Shown: positions 42,551 to 51,472 of the stretch, one piece after another | Position numbering within the stretch: position 1 is the first letter of the stretch | Layout: every line of letters begins with the position of its first letter | Assembly: GCA_017484205.1 (NCBI GenBank) | Contig: JAFUTO010000033.1 | Coordinates: 1 to 64,000, forward strand | Direction of reading: 5' to 3' | Source of the DNA: Bacilli bacterium | Lineage (GTDB): Bacteria > Bacillota_I > Bacilli_A > RF39 > UBA660 | DNA length: 64,000 bases | Translations under genes and position numbers: made by a program | The notes under the pieces: generated by a model | The model's input: the letters and a program-made list of their open reading frames with translations, nothing else | What the model was told of the DNA's origin: nothing | The model's database searches: none

Positions 42551-42802
42551 TTAAATATTTCCTTTCTCTTTTGAACATACATCTAAGATGTAACTTCCTT
42601 CTATAAAATCTATGTCATCTAAAAGTGGACTTATTAAATTATTGATTTTGATACAATCTTCTATATTAATATATCCATCCTTATCAACAATAATTCTTAA
42701 AAAATAAGTTGATCCTTCTTTGACATACACAACCTCATCTAAGATATAATTATTTTCTTTGATAACATTCTCAATAAGATTTCTTACCTTTTCTTCTATC
42801 AT
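42551..42802 (-). CDS. rimP: RimP-like ribosome maturation factor, N-terminal domain only
   Basis: An 83-residue protein, about half of normal RimP. It has the N-terminal domain: LIENVIKENNYILDEVVYVK, LRIIVDKDGYINIEDCIKI and the strand SYILDVCS. The usual SSPGIERPL hinge and the C-terminal SH3-like domain are missing. The stop TAA is next to the nusA start, so there is no room for the lost part. RimP assists 30S maturation. It may be a reduced but working version or a decaying gene. GGAGG precedes the ATG. Confidence 0.85.
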   Translation of the reverse strand: MIEEKVRNLIENVIKENNYILDEVVYVKEGSTYFLRIIVDKDGYINIEDCIKINNLISPLLDDIDFIEGSYILDVCSKEKGNI

Positions 42803-42819
42803 ATAACCTCCACAAATTA

Positions 42820-42841
42820 AAGAGTGGGATTTCCCACTCTT
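42820..42841 (-). promoter_or_regulatory. Leader hairpin before rimP
   Basis: A perfect 9 bp stem (AAGAGTGGG with CCCACTCTT) in the short leader between a TATAAT box and the rimP ribosome site. Similar hairpins stand before rimP in other Firmicutes (rimP leader). It may act as an attenuator or a protein site. Confidence 0.6.
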
Positions 42842-42939
42842 GCTGCTAATTCGTTAATATTATAACACATATTTTTAATAATTAATACTTTTTTTACAAT
42901 ATTTATTTAATTTTTGATATAATTATTATAGGTGATATC

Positions 42940-43668
42940 ATGAAAGAGGAAAAAGAAAGTTTAAATACTAAAAATATTATAAGAGGAATATGTGTATTTA
43001 TTTTATACTTTGTACTTAGTTTTTCAGCAGTTTCTATAATTAAACTTATAGGTATTGATTATGATAATATGTCATTAATGGCTAAGCAAATATACCTAAT
43101 TTGTTATAACTTAGGTATTGTAATATTATTCTTATTCATATATAGAAAAGATATAGTAAAAGAATTTAAAGATTTTAAAGCTAATTATAAAGAATATTTT
43201 AAAGGTAATATTAAATATTGGTTATTTGCTTTAGCTGTTATGTATGCGAGTAATTTAATTATAGCTTTTATTAAATATAGCATGACTGGGGATATAAGTG
43301 TAGCTGAAAATGAAGCTACTATTAGAGAAACTCTTGGTAGAGCTCCTATATATACTTTCATATCAGCAGCTATATTCGCGCCTTTTATTGAAGAACTAAC
43401 ATTTAGAAAAAGTTTAAGAAAAATATTTAGTAATGATGTTTTATTTATAATAATATCTTCATTTATATTTGGTGGATTACATGTATTCACAGAAAATGTT
43501 GGATTAATTGATTTATTATATTTAATACCTTATTGTGCACCTGGAGTTGCATTTGCATATATTCTAGTTAAAACAAATAATATATTTAATACTATATCTT
43601 TGCACCTATTACATAACACTATATTAATGACTCTTCAAGTAATTTTGCTTACTAAAGGATTATTATGA
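42940..43668 (+). CDS. CPBP-family intramembrane metalloprotease
   Basis: A 242-residue membrane protein with about eight hydrophobic segments. The CPBP/Abi motifs are present: EELTFRKSLRK (EExxxR, about 148-155), FIFGGLHV (second His) and LHLLHNTIL near the C-terminus. Homologues include CAAX proteases and bacteriocin-immunity proteins. AGGTGATATC precedes the ATG. Its stop overlaps the start of the phosphoesterase gene by four bases. Confidence 0.92.
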   Translation: MKEEKESLNTKNIIRGICVFILYFVLSFSAVSIIKLIGIDYDNMSLMAKQIYLICYNLGIVILFLFIYRKDIVKEFKDFKANYKEYFKGNIKYWLFALAVMYASNLIIAFIKYSMTGDISVAENEATIRETLGRAPIYTFISAAIFAPFIEELTFRKSLRKIFSNDVLFIIISSFIFGGLHVFTENVGLIDLLYLIPYCAPGVAFAYILVKTNNIFNTISLHLLHNTILMTLQVILLTKGLL

Positions 43669-44507
43669 AAAATACTATATTAAAAATATTTATTGGAATT
43701 CTTATTATAGTTATAGTCGTTTTAGTATATGGGGCATTTATAGAACCGGTTAGATTAACTACTAAAGAAATTAAAGTTGTTAGTGATACAATAACAGATA
43801 ATTTTGATGGATTTAAAGTTGTACAAATATCTGATATACATTATGGTACAACGGTAGATAAAGAGATGTTTGAATCTATTGTAAATGAAATAAATTTACT
43901 TAAACCTGATATTGTTTTATTAACTGGTGATTTATTTAATAGTAAAGTTAATTTAGCAGAAGAAAGTTATCAAGATATAACTGAGGTTTTAAAAAATATA
44001 AACGCGAATATAGGAAAATATGCAATTAAAGGTGATAACGATACTAATGAAAAATGGGAAGATATTATTAAGAATAGTGAATTTATAGATTTAAATGATA
44101 GGTATGAATTATTATATGATAATGGTAATATTCCAATTATATTAAGTGGTATTAGTTCTAATAGTAGTTATGGTGAAATTAATGAAAAAATAGCTAAAAT
44201 TGATGAATATATTAATACTGTTGAAATTAAACCATGTTATTCAATACTAATTCTACATGAGCCTGATTATGTAGATAATATTGATGTTAGTAATTACAAT
44301 TTGATTTTGGCAGGGCACTCATTAGGTGGTATTAATATTCCTATAATTGGAAGAGTTAATTTACCTAATGGCGCGACTAAATATAGTCATGGTAAATACT
44401 CAATTAATAATACTGATTTATATGTATCTAATGGATTAGGTACAGATAAGCGAAAATTTAGACTTGGTAGTAAGCCTACAATTAATTTTTATAGAATAGT
44501 AAAATGA
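43665..44507 (+). CDS. Membrane-anchored metallophosphoesterase, incomplete metal site
   Basis: A 280-residue protein with an N-terminal membrane segment (about 5-27) and a calcineurin-like phosphoesterase domain of the YaeI/YkuE type. It shows VQISDIHYGT and VLLTGDLFNS. The usual GNHD appears as GDNDT, and the final GHTHGG as GHSLGG, so two normally conserved ligand positions differ. The His in LILHEPDY is kept. Relatives hydrolyse phosphodiesters such as lipid head groups. Activity here may be changed or lost. Confidence 0.85.
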   Translation: MKNTILKIFIGILIIVIVVLVYGAFIEPVRLTTKEIKVVSDTITDNFDGFKVVQISDIHYGTTVDKEMFESIVNEINLLKPDIVLLTGDLFNSKVNLAEESYQDITEVLKNINANIGKYAIKGDNDTNEKWEDIIKNSEFIDLNDRYELLYDNGNIPIILSGISSNSSYGEINEKIAKIDEYINTVEIKPCYSILILHEPDYVDNIDVSNYNLILAGHSLGGINIPIIGRVNLPNGATKYSHGKYSINNTDLYVSNGLGTDKRKFRLGSKPTINFYRIVK

Positions 44508-44533
44508 GATATCAATTGATATCTCATTTATTT
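44502..44533. terminator. Bidirectional terminator
   Basis: AAATGAGATATC (44502-44513) and GATATCTCATTT (44518-44529) form a perfect 12 bp stem between two convergent genes, with T-rich tracts on both sides. Confidence 0.85.
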
Positions 44534-44982
44534 GTTGAACCAAATCCTCCAGTTCTCTCTCCACTAGCTTCATCATCATCAGTAACAAAATATTTTTGGA
44601 ATACTGCTTGACCAATAGCTTCACCTTTTTTAATTTCTACATCTTCTTCTTTAATATTATAGAATGCAAACATTATATGTCCATCGTTATCTGGATTACC
44701 ATAATAATCTTTATCAACAACACCTACACTATTTGCTAAAATTAAACCTTTTTTCTTTGGATTAGAACTTCTATTATAAAGCATTAATACTTCATCATCT
44801 TGCATATATGCTTTAATACCTGTCTTAACTAATGTAGGAGCCATTCCTTTCTTAAAACTAGGAATAACTATATCTTCAGCTGCTTCCACATCATAACCAG
44901 CTGAATATTTTGTTTTTCTAACTGGTAAATTTATTTCTTCATTTTCATATCCTTTTGCAATTTCAAATCCTCTAACTTTCAT
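44524..44982 (-). CDS. dut: dUTP diphosphatase
   Basis: A 152-residue trimeric-type dUTPase, hydrolysing dUTP to dUMP. The five motifs can be followed: SAGYDVEAAEDI (motif 1), YNRSSNPKKKGL (2), GVVDKDYYGNPDNDGHI (3), KKGEAIGQAVFQKY (4) and RTGGFGSTNK at the flexible C-terminus (5). The catalytic Asp of motif 3 is present. It keeps uracil out of DNA. Confidence 0.95.
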   Translation of the reverse strand: MKVRGFEIAKGYENEEINLPVRKTKYSAGYDVEAAEDIVIPSFKKGMAPTLVKTGIKAYMQDDEVLMLYNRSSNPKKKGLILANSVGVVDKDYYGNPDNDGHIMFAFYNIKEEDVEIKKGEAIGQAVFQKYFVTDDDEASGERTGGFGSTNK

Positions 44983-45027
44983 ATTAATCCTCCTATATTT
45001 AATTATACCAAATATCTAGTTAAAATA

Positions 45028-46857
45028 CTATCTAAATCCTCCACCGTGAGATCCACTTGATGAATGGCCACCACTACTATAGCTACTTCCACCACCACCT
45101 GAACTACGGCTTGAACCACTATAACTACTACCACTTGAATAACTTCTAGCTGAGGCCCTATTAATACCTGTAGTATATCCTCTATATGCGGCGTATGCTA
45201 TATTAGTTACATAATTTATATTGCTCATATTAGCTACATTATCCTTAAATTCTGGATACAACTTACTAAATTATTCTTTTACTTTATCTGCTATGCCTAA
45301 TAATTCAGCAAAGATTAAATATTCATTCCATAAATGTACTTCGATATATTTCTTTTCATCTATCTCTGTATCTAATAAGAACTTTTTAAGTCCTGCTAAT
45401 TTTATAGCTTCTTCCCTAACGCTTTCTTTAACATGCTTAATGCTTATATTTCTTGTCTTACCAAATGAAGCAGCAACTTCTTCTGTTTCGACATTGATTA
45501 ATCCCTTTTGTTCTATTAAGTCAGTTTCATATGATAATATCTTACTAAACCAACTAGTTACTTTATAATAATTTCTTGTACACCATTTTTCAAATTCTTT
45601 TGCTTCTAATATTCTATTAGATCCTGCTGCAGATTCTAACATCTTAAATAATTCATTTTCTAATTCATTATTAGGATTAGTCATATTACCAAAATCTACG
45701 GCATAATTATTATCTTTAAAACTTAATAAACCTTTTTTAGTTTCAGTAATTGTTATTTTATTTTCTTTAACCCACTTTAATAATACTGCTCCTATTATAC
45801 CTTCTTTTATCTTACTAAGTGAACTTATATCAAAATTGTAAGCAAGAAAATACGCATAAAAAGGGTCTTTGTCACAAGGAATATCCCTAAAATTATTAAT
45901 CTCTTTTGGTAAAGTTTTTCCCCCTTCAAAAATTAAACCACCAACTTTAGATGAACCAATCATCCATTCTTTCCCTTTGACCATATATAATATTATAAAT
46001 AGAATGACCCAAGTAAATGGATTAAATATTAAATAAAATGCACATACTATTAAAAGGAATAATACACCAAATATAATAGATACTGGGCTAGCATCATAAT
46101 CATTACCATAATCATAATTTTTGTCTTCTTCGGATATGCCATCCATAGCATCTTCATACACATCATCAAATGATTTTGTAGATTCTTTTGGTTTTGTAAA
46201 CATATTAGTTTCAAATCTTATTAACCCAGACATATAAGAAGATGATGATAGAGAACCATTAGACTCTAAAACTATGTTTCCATCTACAATACTTATATTA
46301 CCATCATAACCAAATGCCCATATTTTTACATTATCTTCTATAGAAAATGAAGTATCTGAATGAATAGTTATTTTAGCATTTCCTATATATTGTTCCATGT
46401 CTATAAAAGTGAAATATATACCTTGTGTATCAGTATATTGTGTGACAAAGTTACTTATATCATAAGTTAATGTATATGTTCTATTACCATAATTTGATAT
46501 ACCAAAACATAACTCAACACCATCATAAGTTTTATTAATACCATTCTTATATGCTTTATTACTAAAACTTGCTGATGTATTCCAACTACTTAAAAATTCA
46601 TAAGTTTTTCCTGAATCATCTATTACAGTAAAATTTGATATAGAAGATATGCCTAAATCACTATATGGTTTATATCCTTCTGTCCCTTGTGTAAGGTTAG
46701 CTTCCCATAATTCTTTTATATGTGCATTACCCTCACTATCTAGATAAATATCCATATCAATACTTTTAATTGTATTAGCTTTAACATTTATTAAACAAAG
46801 TAAAAATGTAATTATAATAGTTAAACCGTATAATATATTCTTTATTCCTTTATTCAT
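45028..46857 (-). pseudogene. DUF2207 membrane protein gene with an in-frame stop codon
   Basis: One frame encodes 528 residues to KVKE at 45274, then TAA (45273-45271), then continues in the same frame for 80 residues (FSKLYPEFKDN to a Gly/Ser/His-rich end). DUF2207 proteins normally continue through this point and end in such a Gly/Ser-rich tail. The protein has a signal peptide, an outer beta-rich domain (about 25-225), a membrane hairpin (about 260-295) and a cytoplasmic domain. A single CAA-to-TAA change would explain the stop. The truncated form loses only the tail and may still work. Confidence 0.75.
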
Positions 46858-46892
46858 AGTATCACCTATAATTAGTATATCATAAATATAGA

Positions 46893-46920
46893 TAAAAAAG
46901 ATATCAAACCGATATCTTTT
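46893..46920 (-). terminator. Terminator of the HAD/kinase pair
   Basis: AAAAGATATC (46896-46905) and GATATCTTTT (46911-46920) form a 10 bp stem, followed on the minus strand by TTATC. Confidence 0.78.
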
Positions 46921-47668
46921 ATTTCTTAATTATTTTTTTGACCATACCATCAATTATATTATTCGCGATGATGATAGATGTATCTAATTCTTGTATATTA
47001 GTTGTATCTAATTCAATAATTTTATCATCCACTTCAATATTACTAAGTAAGTTTTCAAAACCATCTTTTAATTTTGATACGCCTTCTAATGTAGTCTTTT
47101 TTCTTGGTTCCAAAAATATAGCATTCATATAATCTCTATATATTATTGTTTCTGGTGAAGCACTCATAACAAATAATCTATCCATTGTAGCTAGATCCAA
47201 TGGTAATTCTTTTAATATCTCTTTAAATTCATCTTCAGTTATTAAGTTATCTTCATACATCATTTGATACCAAAAGTAATTATCAATAACACCTCTATCC
47301 TGAAGAATAATACTATTACCTTTTTGATTTTTTAATCTTTCTAACTCTTTTCTAGATATTTCTAAAGTCTTATTGTTAAAATCCACTTTAGTCATCGCGT
47401 CTAATTCTTCAACTGTATGTGTATCCTTAATTATTTGAGCTGGTTCTTTTGTCTTAACAACATTTATCTTTCCAAATTTAAAAAAATCAGCCAATCTTTC
47501 AACTGTAACACTTTTACCTGTTCTAGGTAAACCGGCTAACTCAACTACAAATGGTTCATTATCTTTAGTACTATCTAATAACTCTTTTAATACTACTTTC
47601 TTTTTATGTAATTTTTCCAAATCATCTAATAATTTTTCATCTTTAATATATTTTTTATAATCTTCCAT
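46919..47668 (-). CDS. P-loop (deoxy)nucleoside-kinase-like protein
   Basis: A 249-residue cytoplasmic protein with Walker A AGLPRTGKSVT (about 40-50), SIILQDRGVIDN as the DR-type motif (about 125-136) and IIYRDYMNAIFLEPRKK as a basic lid. This is the plan of thymidylate and deoxynucleoside kinases, though the loop is unusual. GGGGAGG supports the ATG at 47668. It follows a HAD nucleotidase gene by 11 bases. Its P-loop resembles the kinase half of the HD fusion at 18480-19838 (GTPRTGKT), suggesting related substrates. The substrate is not known. Confidence 0.75.
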   Translation of the reverse strand: MEDYKKYIKDEKLLDDLEKLHKKKVVLKELLDSTKDNEPFVVELAGLPRTGKSVTVERLADFFKFGKINVVKTKEPAQIIKDTHTVEELDAMTKVDFNNKTLEISRKELERLKNQKGNSIILQDRGVIDNYFWYQMMYEDNLITEDEFKEILKELPLDLATMDRLFVMSASPETIIYRDYMNAIFLEPRKKTTLEGVSKLKDGFENLLSNIEVDDKIIELDTTNIQELDTSIIIANNIIDGMVKKIIKK

Positions 47669-47679
47669 AAATACCTCCC

Positions 47680-48135
47680 CTAATCTATCCAACTTGAAAC
47701 ATGGAAAACTTTAACGTCATCATTATTTTTAACAACACACTTAATTATATCAGGATCATCATCTACTAATATATTAATTTCTTCTTTATCTGTATTTTCT
47801 TTTAAATAATTACTCTTTAGTTCCCTTGATGGAATACCTTCATATTCTTCCTTTGATATTAAATTAGCTTTGTTAACATCGAAAAATGGCATATATTTTT
47901 TTAACCATATTTTCTTTTCTTCAACCACTTTATTATTTTTGCAAATAGATAATAATTCAAGATTGATATTATCCTTTTTAACTAATTCTTCAATCCTTTT
48001 TATATTACTATATAGTGGTCTTATTGTGCCATAATCAAAATTACCTATGTCATATTCCGCGAGTACACCATCCATATCTACATAGATATTTATTTTCTTA
48101 TCATCATTATTTTCTATATAACTATAAAACTTCAT
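47680..48135 (-). CDS. HAD-superfamily 5'-nucleotidase-like protein
   Basis: A 151-residue HAD hydrolase with motif I IYVDMDGVLAEYD (about 16-28), a Ser/Thr motif II near LLSICKN, a conserved Lys around LKSNYLK and motif IV ILVDDDPDII (about 122-131). It matches small 5'(3')-deoxyribonucleotidase-like enzymes that remove phosphate from nucleotides. GGAGG lies before the ATG. It is co-transcribed with the kinase-like gene, so both may act on the same nucleotide pool. Confidence 0.8.
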   Translation of the reverse strand: MKFYSYIENNDDKKINIYVDMDGVLAEYDIGNFDYGTIRPLYSNIKRIEELVKKDNINLELLSICKNNKVVEEKKIWLKKYMPFFDVNKANLISKEEYEGIPSRELKSNYLKENTDKEEINILVDDDPDIIKCVVKNNDDVKVFHVSSWID

Positions 48136-48196
48136 CTATACCTCCATATTAGTGTATTACCATTATAAATTATATAAAAATTATTTTCAATAACTT

Positions 48197-48868
48197 TTAT
48201 ATTTTTTCTATATAATACCAATATTTTTTCTTATCAATTTCAAAACTTGTATATTTTATAGTATGAGAATTACTAAATTTGAATCCATCAGGAAATTTAG
48301 TTGTTTTAGATTTAGCTGTTTTGCCTGTGACAATATATAGTTTATCTTTTTCTATTGTATAATTATGGTACATTGGTATTTCTACTCTTGTTCCTTTATT
48401 AGCAGAAATTGTATATTCATCCCAATCTGTCAAAAATATATAATAAGCTGCCATGGCATTTCCATCACTTATATGTCTATCAAGCATATACATATCTTTA
48501 TATGATTCTATATTACCCAAATCTGCTGCTTGATCTGTAATTTTTTTATATTTCAATTCAATAAAATATTTCTCATTAACTTCTTTATTTCTATATACAA
48601 CGACAATATCCACATAATCTTTAAAACTATCAATAGGATTATTATCCTCAAAAAGCACTTGAAAACTTTCCTCTGGTGTCAAAGTATAAGTTCCTAATAC
48701 TTGTTCTAAAATTCTTGCATAATTAAATTGGAAAGTAAATTCTAATCCTACTGGAAAAAATTTATTTGCTAATTTATTACAATATATATTCATAGTCTCA
48801 TATATAGCCGTATCAACTCTTTTTCTAGGAGAATTATCTATATATTCCATCTCTTTTATCTTATCCAT
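48197..48868 (-). CDS. Hypothetical protein with PD-(D/E)XK nuclease-like core
   Basis: A 223-residue protein of unknown role. The segment DYVDIVVVYRNK, then YFIELKYKK (about 84-110) has the Asp and ExK arrangement of restriction-like nucleases. LTDWDEYTI and ELKYKKITDQAADLG follow as possible core strands and helix. Related domains occur at the C-terminus of AAA-ATPase/PD-(D/E)XK proteins; here it stands alone. The ATG at 48868 has AGGA nine bases upstream. It stands apart from its neighbours by gaps of about 60-80 bases. Confidence 0.6.
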   Translation of the reverse strand: MDKIKEMEYIDNSPRKRVDTAIYETMNIYCNKLANKFFPVGLEFTFQFNYARILEQVLGTYTLTPEESFQVLFEDNNPIDSFKDYVDIVVVYRNKEVNEKYFIELKYKKITDQAADLGNIESYKDMYMLDRHISDGNAMAAYYIFLTDWDEYTISANKGTRVEIPMYHNYTIEKDKLYIVTGKTAKSKTTKFPDGFKFSNSHTIKYTSFEIDKKKYWYYIEKI

Positions 48869-48946
48869 TATATTCATTCCTTTCTAAAACACAAATTATC
48901 TCAACATGATATGTTTATGTATCACAAACATATTACATTTATATAA

Positions 48947-49921
48947 TTATTTTAATACTTCCCAGTAACCAGTTTTATCTGATCCTACTCTTTCAATAAT
49001 ATTATTATCTATTAAAATTTTAAAATTTCTTTTAATAGTTCTAACATTAACCCCTATTATATCAGCAATTTTATTTTGAGTGATACTTTTATCATTAATG
49101 ATTAATTCTATAATTTTATTTTGAATATCATTCAATGCAAAATTACTACTTTTAATAACTTTATCAAGTGATGAATTAATAGTTTTTAAGGTGAACTTTA
49201 TAAATACATTGGCATTACCATTAACATGACAATTATCTATAGATTTATAATATTCTTCTTGATTTAAATATATTTCTTCCTCTATTGGAATAAATTCAAA
49301 GTTCTTATTATAGTTAATTAGCATTAATGAAACCCATAATCTAGCCATTCTCCCATTACCATCAGAAAATGGATGAATTGCTACAAAATAATAATGAAAT
49401 ATTGCCGATAAAATTATTAGGTTTAAATCACTCTTATTAAGATAATCAAAAAGACTTTTCATAAGGGTTGGTACTAATACTGATTCAGGAGCAACATATA
49501 TTATTTTATTTTCTCTTTTTACACCTTCACCATGATTTCTATAACCACCATTATCTTCATCAAAATATTTAGTCATTATTCTTTTTGCTTTTAGAAAATC
49601 TTCTTCACTTTTATAGTTATAATTATTTATATAATTATATGCTTCAATTGCATTCTTAACTTCTTGAACTTCGTCTCTTTTACCTAATACTTGCTTATTT
49701 TGTGATATATTTTCAACATCAAATAAAGATAAAGAATTAGCTTCTATAGAAAGTGATGAATGAATTGATCTAACTTTTGATTTAGTAACCATATATTTTC
49801 TTTTTTGTTTATCATTAATCTCTATATTTATTAATTTGTTATCAATATCATTAAGCATCTTTTTCATTTCATCATCAATTAAATATATTGGTTCAACCTT
49901 ATCAAATAACTTCATTTTCAT
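48947..49921 (-). CDS. Fic-family protein with C-terminal HTH
   Basis: A 324-residue Fic protein. The catalytic motif HPFSDGNGRMARLW (about 187-200) is complete, so it can probably transfer AMP or another nucleotide to a protein. The inhibitory helix SSLSIEANSL (about 53-62) near the N-terminus keeps such class II enzymes in check. A winged helix at the C-terminus (ITQNKIADIIGVNVRTIKRN) suggests DNA binding or target recognition. The start is at 49921 or 49915; AGGAG lies upstream. Two tandem copies of a 12-base repeat lie in its promoter region. Confidence 0.93.
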   Translation of the reverse strand: MKMKLFDKVEPIYLIDDEMKKMLNDIDNKLINIEINDKQKRKYMVTKSKVRSIHSSLSIEANSLSLFDVENISQNKQVLGKRDEVQEVKNAIEAYNYINNYNYKSEEDFLKAKRIMTKYFDEDNGGYRNHGEGVKRENKIIYVAPESVLVPTLMKSLFDYLNKSDLNLIILSAIFHYYFVAIHPFSDGNGRMARLWVSLMLINYNKNFEFIPIEEEIYLNQEEYYKSIDNCHVNGNANVFIKFTLKTINSSLDKVIKSSNFALNDIQNKIIELIINDKSITQNKIADIIGVNVRTIKRNFKILIDNNIIERVGSDKTGYWEVLK

Positions 49922-50173
49922 CACTCTCCTTGTATATGACAATTATACCATAAATGTCACTGTAAATGTCACTGTATTTTAAAAAGATAATCTTTAATCG
50001 TAATGCCACTATTATACGATTAATATAATATTTTTACTTTATTTCCTAATGGAACAAAGTTTTTCAAAAAATACACCCTAGTTATTGGAAACAAGTCATA
50101 CGCAAACATGGTTAATAATATTTTTTACTATTTTTACTAAAAATTAATAATTTTTAATTAATTATTTAAAATA
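49922..50173. other. Intergenic region with a tandem 12-base repeat
   Basis: No gene is visible. AAATGTCACTGT occurs twice without a gap at 49952-49963 and 49964-49975, 31-54 bases upstream of the Fic start and just upstream of a TATAAT box on the minus strand. This looks like a direct-repeat operator. The rest up to the terminator of the next gene shows no structure that I can name. Confidence 0.5.
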
Positions 50174-50198
50174 AAAGCCCTTATATATAAAGGGCTTT
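50174..50198 (-). terminator. Terminator of the rRNA methyltransferase gene
   Basis: AAAGCCCTT (50174-50182) and AAGGGCTTT (50190-50198) form a 9 bp stem, followed on the minus strand by TATTTT. Confidence 0.8.
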
Positions 50199-51386
50199 AC
50201 GAGTCATTGTACAAACCGTTTCAACATGATATGTTCTTGGAAACATATCAACAGGTATAACTTTTTCTATATTATATTTTTCTTTTAATATATTAAGATC
50301 TCTAGCTAATGTAATAGGATCACATGATACATATATAATCCTTTCTGGATTTATATTTATAATTTCATTAATTACCTTTTTATCTAATCCTGCCCTTGGA
50401 GGATCTACTATAATTTTATTAGGTTTGAAATTAATACTATCAATAACTTTACTATCACCTGCTATAAAAGATATATTAGAGACGTTATTTAAATCTTTAT
50501 TGTAATTAGCGTCTTTTATTGCCTCTTCATTAATTTCAATGCCAAGCACTTCATTACATAATTTTGATACATATATACCAATTGTACCAGTACCACAATA
50601 TAAATCTAGTATCCTATCAGATTTATTAATATCTAAATTAGTTAATACTAAATCATATAGTTTTTTAACTTGATATTTATTAACTTGAAAAAATGAAGTA
50701 GGTGATATTTTATACTTCATATTACCTATCTCATCTATTATATAATTATTACCTTTAATAGTTTTATAACTACCTTTGTATGCTTTTACTACGTTACATT
50801 CTAAATTACTAGTATCAATATCTATATCTTCATCACACATAAATATAATCATCATATCATTTATAGATTCTCTCATTATAACTTCATATATATGTGATAA
50901 ATCCATTTTATTAATAATATCAATATATTTATTCATATTATCTGATATTAAAAAACATTTATTAACATTAACAATGTTATGAGAATCATGTTGATATAAT
51001 CCTAATTTGTCATTAACTTTAAATGTAACTTTATTTCTATAACCTAATTCTTTATCACATTTAATAATACTAGATATATTATCTATACCTGCATATCTTT
51101 TCATAATATCTTTTATTTTTTCTTCTTTATATTTAGATTCATTAAGGTATGATAGATGCATCAATTCACATCCCCCACATTCACTAAAATATGGACATAC
51201 TGCATCAATTCTTTTATCACTTATCTTTTTATAATTCTTAACTTTACCAATATTATATTTACTTTTAGTACAAGTAATTTCTATATCAACTATTTCACTA
51301 GGTAAAGCATTAGATATAAAAGTAACTTTATCAGTATTAGCTATACCTCTACCTTGATGATCTAATCTATCTATTTCAACTTCCAT
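50181..51386 (-). CDS. rlmD: 23S rRNA (uracil-5-)-methyltransferase, RlmCD/RumA type
   Basis: A 401-residue enzyme that methylates C5 of uracil in 23S rRNA using SAM. It has an N-terminal TRAM domain (1-55), the iron-sulfur cysteines CPYFSECGGCELMHL (about 65-79), the SAM-binding RILDLYCGTGTIGIYVS, VDPPRAGL and the catalytic YVSCDPITLARDL. All catalytic parts are present. In Firmicutes one enzyme often methylates two sites (RlmCD), so the exact target is open; a tRNA U54 role is less likely. Confidence 0.9.
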   Translation of the reverse strand: MEVEIDRLDHQGRGIANTDKVTFISNALPSEIVDIEITCTKSKYNIGKVKNYKKISDKRIDAVCPYFSECGGCELMHLSYLNESKYKEEKIKDIMKRYAGIDNISSIIKCDKELGYRNKVTFKVNDKLGLYQHDSHNIVNVNKCFLISDNMNKYIDIINKMDLSHIYEVIMRESINDMMIIFMCDEDIDIDTSNLECNVVKAYKGSYKTIKGNNYIIDEIGNMKYKISPTSFFQVNKYQVKKLYDLVLTNLDINKSDRILDLYCGTGTIGIYVSKLCNEVLGIEINEEAIKDANYNKDLNNVSNISFIAGDSKVIDSINFKPNKIIVDPPRAGLDKKVINEIININPERIIYVSCDPITLARDLNILKEKYNIEKVIPVDMFPRTYHVETVCTMTRKALYI

Positions 51387-51472
51387 AATTCACCTTCTTT
51401 TAAAAGAAATAATTATATATTTATTTTAACATATTTTATATATATTTTCACATACTAAAGATGGTGAATACT

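Noticed and set aside
45028-45261. A separate 77-residue Gly/Ser-rich protein starting with TTG
   Set aside because: It is in the same frame directly after the stop of the DUF2207 gene and matches the expected tail of that family, so it is treated as part of one broken gene.
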